Position numbers and translations under genes: made by a program
Shown here: positions 60,601 through 64,000 of the stretch, in pieces
How the letters are laid out: each line of letters opens with the position of its first letter
Numbering within the stretch: position 1 is the first letter of the stretch
Assembly (NCBI GenBank): GCA_000469685.2
Contig: LS997567.1
Span: forward strand, 1,584,302 to 1,648,301
From: Haemonchus contortus
Taxonomy: Eukaryota; Nematoda; Chromadorea; Rhabditida; Trichostrongylidae
Direction: 5' to 3'
Length of the DNA stretch: 64,000 bases
Notes under the pieces: model-generated
The model's database searches: none
Told to the model about the DNA's origin: nothing
Seen by the model: only the letters and a program-made list of their open reading frames with translations

Positions 60601-63600
60601 TGCAACTCACCGAAGACGCCTTTGAGCTTCGTGTTATTCGTTGTGATTTCTAGACTGGGGCTGCATGAGACACGTAAACGCCGGCAACGAGCAAAGAGAA
60701 CGGGGAGGGACGAGGCAAATGTTTTTGTCAACGGGAGATACTGGCCTCCGACCGAATACACAACGAAAAAAAAAGAGAAACTGGCGAGAAATCCCACCAC
60801 ACAGCAACCCAATGCATCATACGAAAAGCAATCGCCGACAAGTATTCCGCAGTATGGGATCCTTCCTATACTTCGTAGTTCTACCACTCCGACTCCCGCT
60901 TTCTTTTTCATCGTTGGGATTATGACGCGAGTGAGCGTGGACACAGCAAGGGCAACGAATAAAAACGAAGTTGTACTAAGGATGAAAAAGTGCTCAAACG
61001 GAATGGAACGAGCCAAAGATCACACGCGAGTCAGAGATCCCATCGAAGCACAGACTTGCTGATTAGACCAGAAAAGTTAGAGATACTGCGTTACACCAAC
61101 TACTTAATAGTAGCAGTGGAAAAACGGAGTGATCAGAAGTCTCATAGACCACACAGCTACAAAGTTCTCGAACATCCGGTTACAGGCATCGTAACACACG
61201 AATCCTAGGAATCGTCCGGTATTCAGAAAGTTCCATGTTCCTAGGTGTGAATCTCTGGTGCATACGCATAGAACACGTCAGTGTTGCGTTTGGTTTCTAT
61301 CGAGTTGCGTGCTGCAGACACGCGATTTGATTGGTCTCGAGCGGAAGGCGGTGCCACGCCCACTGAGGGACTACGGTAGTGCTCATGTTATTTTCGAGAT
61401 TACATACACGCGGACGAAAACAGGATTGATGACGGCAACCACGCCGGGGACAAGCTCTCAAAACAACCTCAGACAGAGCAATAGCGATAATGCGAAGGGA
61501 TAATCAGAGTTTGTTATAAGTAGACAAGATCTCAATCAGAACGGGAGCTAAAGGTGATGGAGGAACAGAAGGTGGATAGAGAAAGTGTTGCGAATGTCAG
61601 TGAGACAAACACTGACCGATACGTTAAAAAATGCCCGATCACGGTCCTTCGTGTGAGGCATTCTTCAGAAACGCGACGATCATCGCACAATGAAAACGAA
61701 CTACGCTATTTGTTGAACGACCAGGATCATCGAACGAAGGGATAGGACGTAATCGCTGAAATTGACAGGAAAAAAGTGAATAACTGATCAGTTGAAATCA
61801 CAAGGTGGAGGTTCCATGAAAATGAGGACGACGAAGGAAGGAAGTTGTCGAACCTCAAAGACGAATTTCGGTCACAAAGATCGCTGAAAGTTCGCTAACA
61901 AAGTATACATTTAATTAGCGGTGAAACGTACAAACAAAAGTGCAAACTTAGTACATCGCAGGCCGTCAGCGTGAAACAAAAGTTACCGTAAACAACTACG
62001 GTAGTCTGGCTCATAAGTGAAAAACTGGCCACAGGTGATCTTCTGCTTCAGGATCGAAGATCACAAAAAAGGATGACTCTTGACACAAAACAACAATAAC
62101 AACAACAACAACGACAGCAAGCAAGTGTGAACGTAGTATTGGAACTTCCCACCGAACCTGGTCAGGGCTCGAAATAGAACACAAGCGACTGGGTTTTCCA
62201 TTCAAGACCTTCCTGATGTACCGCGCAGGAAGCACTGTAGGGCACTTATGGTGAAGAATAGCTGATTAATGTCCATAGAAATGCTGTATACTACTCATTT
62301 GGCGTGATCTGAAGTGCCTAGTCAGAATGCTTATAAGAATTGTTGACATGGCTGCCACGCCACACGTCAAAGAACGTGTCACCTAGGAGCCGTATAGCGC
62401 GCCTACTGCCATACATATATATACATAAATATAAGCTCAAGTCGTGCAGTACAGAATGAATCACCAAGCCTAAATGTAGTGAAAAGGAGACGGGGAACAG
62501 TGCAAGGGAAAGATAACTGAATGACGACATGACAGTAAAGTAGTGAATGCCTAACGGGGGACGATCGTTCATCGAGGACGATGTACCGATCTAGGCTGAA
62601 CATGGGACTAAATGCTGGCTAACAAGGGACATCTCGGCGCGACAGCAGAAACAGGCCGTAAATACAGTGAAAGAATAGGAAAAAATGGGCTGTGCGGAGG
62701 GAAGAACGATGAGACGAAAACATCAACACAGGGGTTGGCACACGCAGAGTGCTGCTGCCATCGAAAAACAAGTCGAGAATGAGGGAACGGATGTAGCACG
62801 GGCAGTGGGGAGCCACGAGGCAAGCAGACGTACACGCACACGTGCCAGCTACGACTCAAACAGAACTGCAACACACCACATTGGAACGTACTGGAGAGCA
62901 CAAAATGGGGACGACCAGGGAGGGAGCGCGACGAACATGCGCGCGAGCGACTGCGACCGACTGCGTCGTAGCATGAGCGCAACATTATGAATGTTCTCGG
63001 AGGAACAAGCGACACATTACGACAGCGAGCGACACGGCAACCAGTAGTGAGTGGACATAATTGTAACACGGACAGAAGGCACGTCGAAAGAGACGATGAT
63101 GCTTGTGAATTGTTGATGAAACTGACGAGACACACCATTGACGTTTCATTTCGCGACTTCAGCACCGATAGGGAGTGTAAACAGGGCTGCGGCTACGGTA
63201 TGCACTAATCGATAGTTCCGAGTCCTCCCAGTGGCCTTCACCAAGAAGCTGAATTGCAGGCATTCTAATACATCAGGGATGCCCCCCTTCGTCTCCTCCT
63301 CTTCCCTCTTGCTGGTCGAATACACAACACACAAAGTATCCGAGCGAGGAGGCGAGCCGAGCGCACTCGTCGTCCGGCTCGTTGAGTATCGACGTCTGGT
63401 CGAGCTGGTCTGGATAGGCGATGACAGGCGGAAATAGAGATGCCTTATGTAGAAACCTAAATACCACAGGAATATGGAAAGCGTTGAGACGGAAAGGAGC
63501 GGGAACCGAACTATAGGTTAAGGCCACGTTGTAGGGGATGCTGGAACTTGGTCGAGAGCAATAAGGCAAGACCAAATATTGCCGGTAGAAATTTCGGATG

Positions 63601-64000
63601 TAAAATGACAATGAAAGAGCTGAATACGGTGCTGGGAAAACAGTACGAACGGCGACAGAAATCGTCTGTAAATTGCTCTGCGTTCCGTCGCACCGGAATC
63701 GCACGCATAAAAACTGCCAGGGAGACCGAACACACACACACACCAAGTCACTCATCTATGGTAAACAACAGAGTACAAAAAACGTCCCGGGAGATATGGA
63801 GAAGTCATTAGGCCAAGTGTAAAGGAATGTTGAGAACACACGGATGAAGTGTTCAGGTTTCTTCATCATTTGAGACCACATCTGTTCGTTCGTAGCCTCT
63901 ATCATGGAAAACAGGGGTTACAACTCGATTCATTGCATCAGCATAATCACTAAGGTCCGCGTTCAGTCCCTATGAGTCAGAAAGAAAGGAGCGAACAGTT
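57611..64000. other. GC-rich, microsatellite-rich region upstream of daf-12
   Basis: The stretch contains many short open frames on both strands, several driven by CA/GT repeats (60507-60532, 63729-63743) and CGA-rich DNA (60558-60580). None has convincing coding composition with splice sites. The longest, 60411-61016 (minus) and 62608-63165 (minus), are rich in Cys, Ser, Phe and Arg as expected of chance frames across repeats. It is probably promoter or intron sequence of daf-12; the missing Arg-rich N-terminal exon was looked for and not found. Confidence 0.4.
59012..59131. repeat. Possible small foldback element
   Basis: GCGTTCGTTCGGTCGCGCGG near the left end pairs with CGCGCAGCCGAACGAACGC on the right, separated by about 75 bp of lower GC. 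Only about 20 bp are clearly inverted, so a transposon origin is uncertain. Confidence 0.4.

Noticed and set aside
60411..61016. 201-codon minus-strand frame
   Set aside because: It crosses CA repeats and CGA-rich DNA, encodes an Arg run and Cys/Phe-rich sequence, has no exon signals, and the opposite strand is equally open.
62608..63165. 185-codon minus-strand frame
   Set aside because: Composition (Ser, Cys, Leu, Arg-rich) fits chance reading of GC-rich sequence; overlapping frames on both strands are just as long.
1..64000. CRISPR arrays, prokaryotic operons, rRNA genes
   Set aside because: Nothing of the kind is visible; short tandem repeats are simple microsatellites without spacers.

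Overview
The window looks like nuclear DNA of a clade V (rhabditid or strongylid, hookworm-like) nematode; that placement is inference. The evidence is intron-rich genes with nematode splice sites (TTTCAG acceptors, GTAAGT/GTGAGT donors), near-identity of two predicted proteins to Caenorhabditis UNC-1 and DAF-12 as I remember those sequences, an RTE-type retrotransposon and several mariner/Tc1-type and foldback elements. Splice acceptors sit directly upstream of some start codons, as expected for spliced-leader trans-splicing. All exon models were built by hand from splice signals and codon phase. I ran no database search.

Layout. 439-1616 (-): 3' part of an unrecognised gene. 2224-3159: mariner-derived foldback element. 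8780-18268 (+): complete unc-1 (stomatin) gene, 8 coding exons, 285 codons, with a 7.4 kb first intron. 20164-36145 (-): complete 20-exon WDR6 (tRNA-methylation partner) orthologue of about 1,017 codons. Its introns and 5' flank carry at least four foldback/MITE insertions and a fresh 5'-truncated RTE retrotransposon (28981-31152) with a 20-bp target-site duplication. 39595-43173 (-): a four-exon gene for an unrecognised 156-residue protein, with a Tc1-type MITE and a tRNA-like palindrome in its introns. 43412-46006 (+): a small divergently placed gene (103 residues), apparently with part of another gene (-, 44466-45112) nested in its first intron. 47376-48294 (-): further coding-like exons. 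52556-57610 (-): daf-12 nuclear receptor, 17 exons from the N-terminal region to the stop plus a candidate alternative first exon. 57611-64000: GC-rich, microsatellite-rich DNA upstream of daf-12 with no supported gene.

The recognisable genes are not one pathway. unc-1 encodes a membrane stomatin that modulates gap junctions, daf-12 a dafachronic-acid nuclear receptor controlling dauer or infective-larva decisions, and WDR6 a partner of a tRNA 2'-O-methyltransferase. unc-1 and daf-12 are both X-linked in C. elegans, so this may be part of the ancestral nematode X. I saw no prokaryote-like operon, CRISPR array or cassette that would count as a novel system. The unusual content is the transposon load in WDR6, its long acidic insert, very short introns, nested antisense exons and several small proteins of unknown function.
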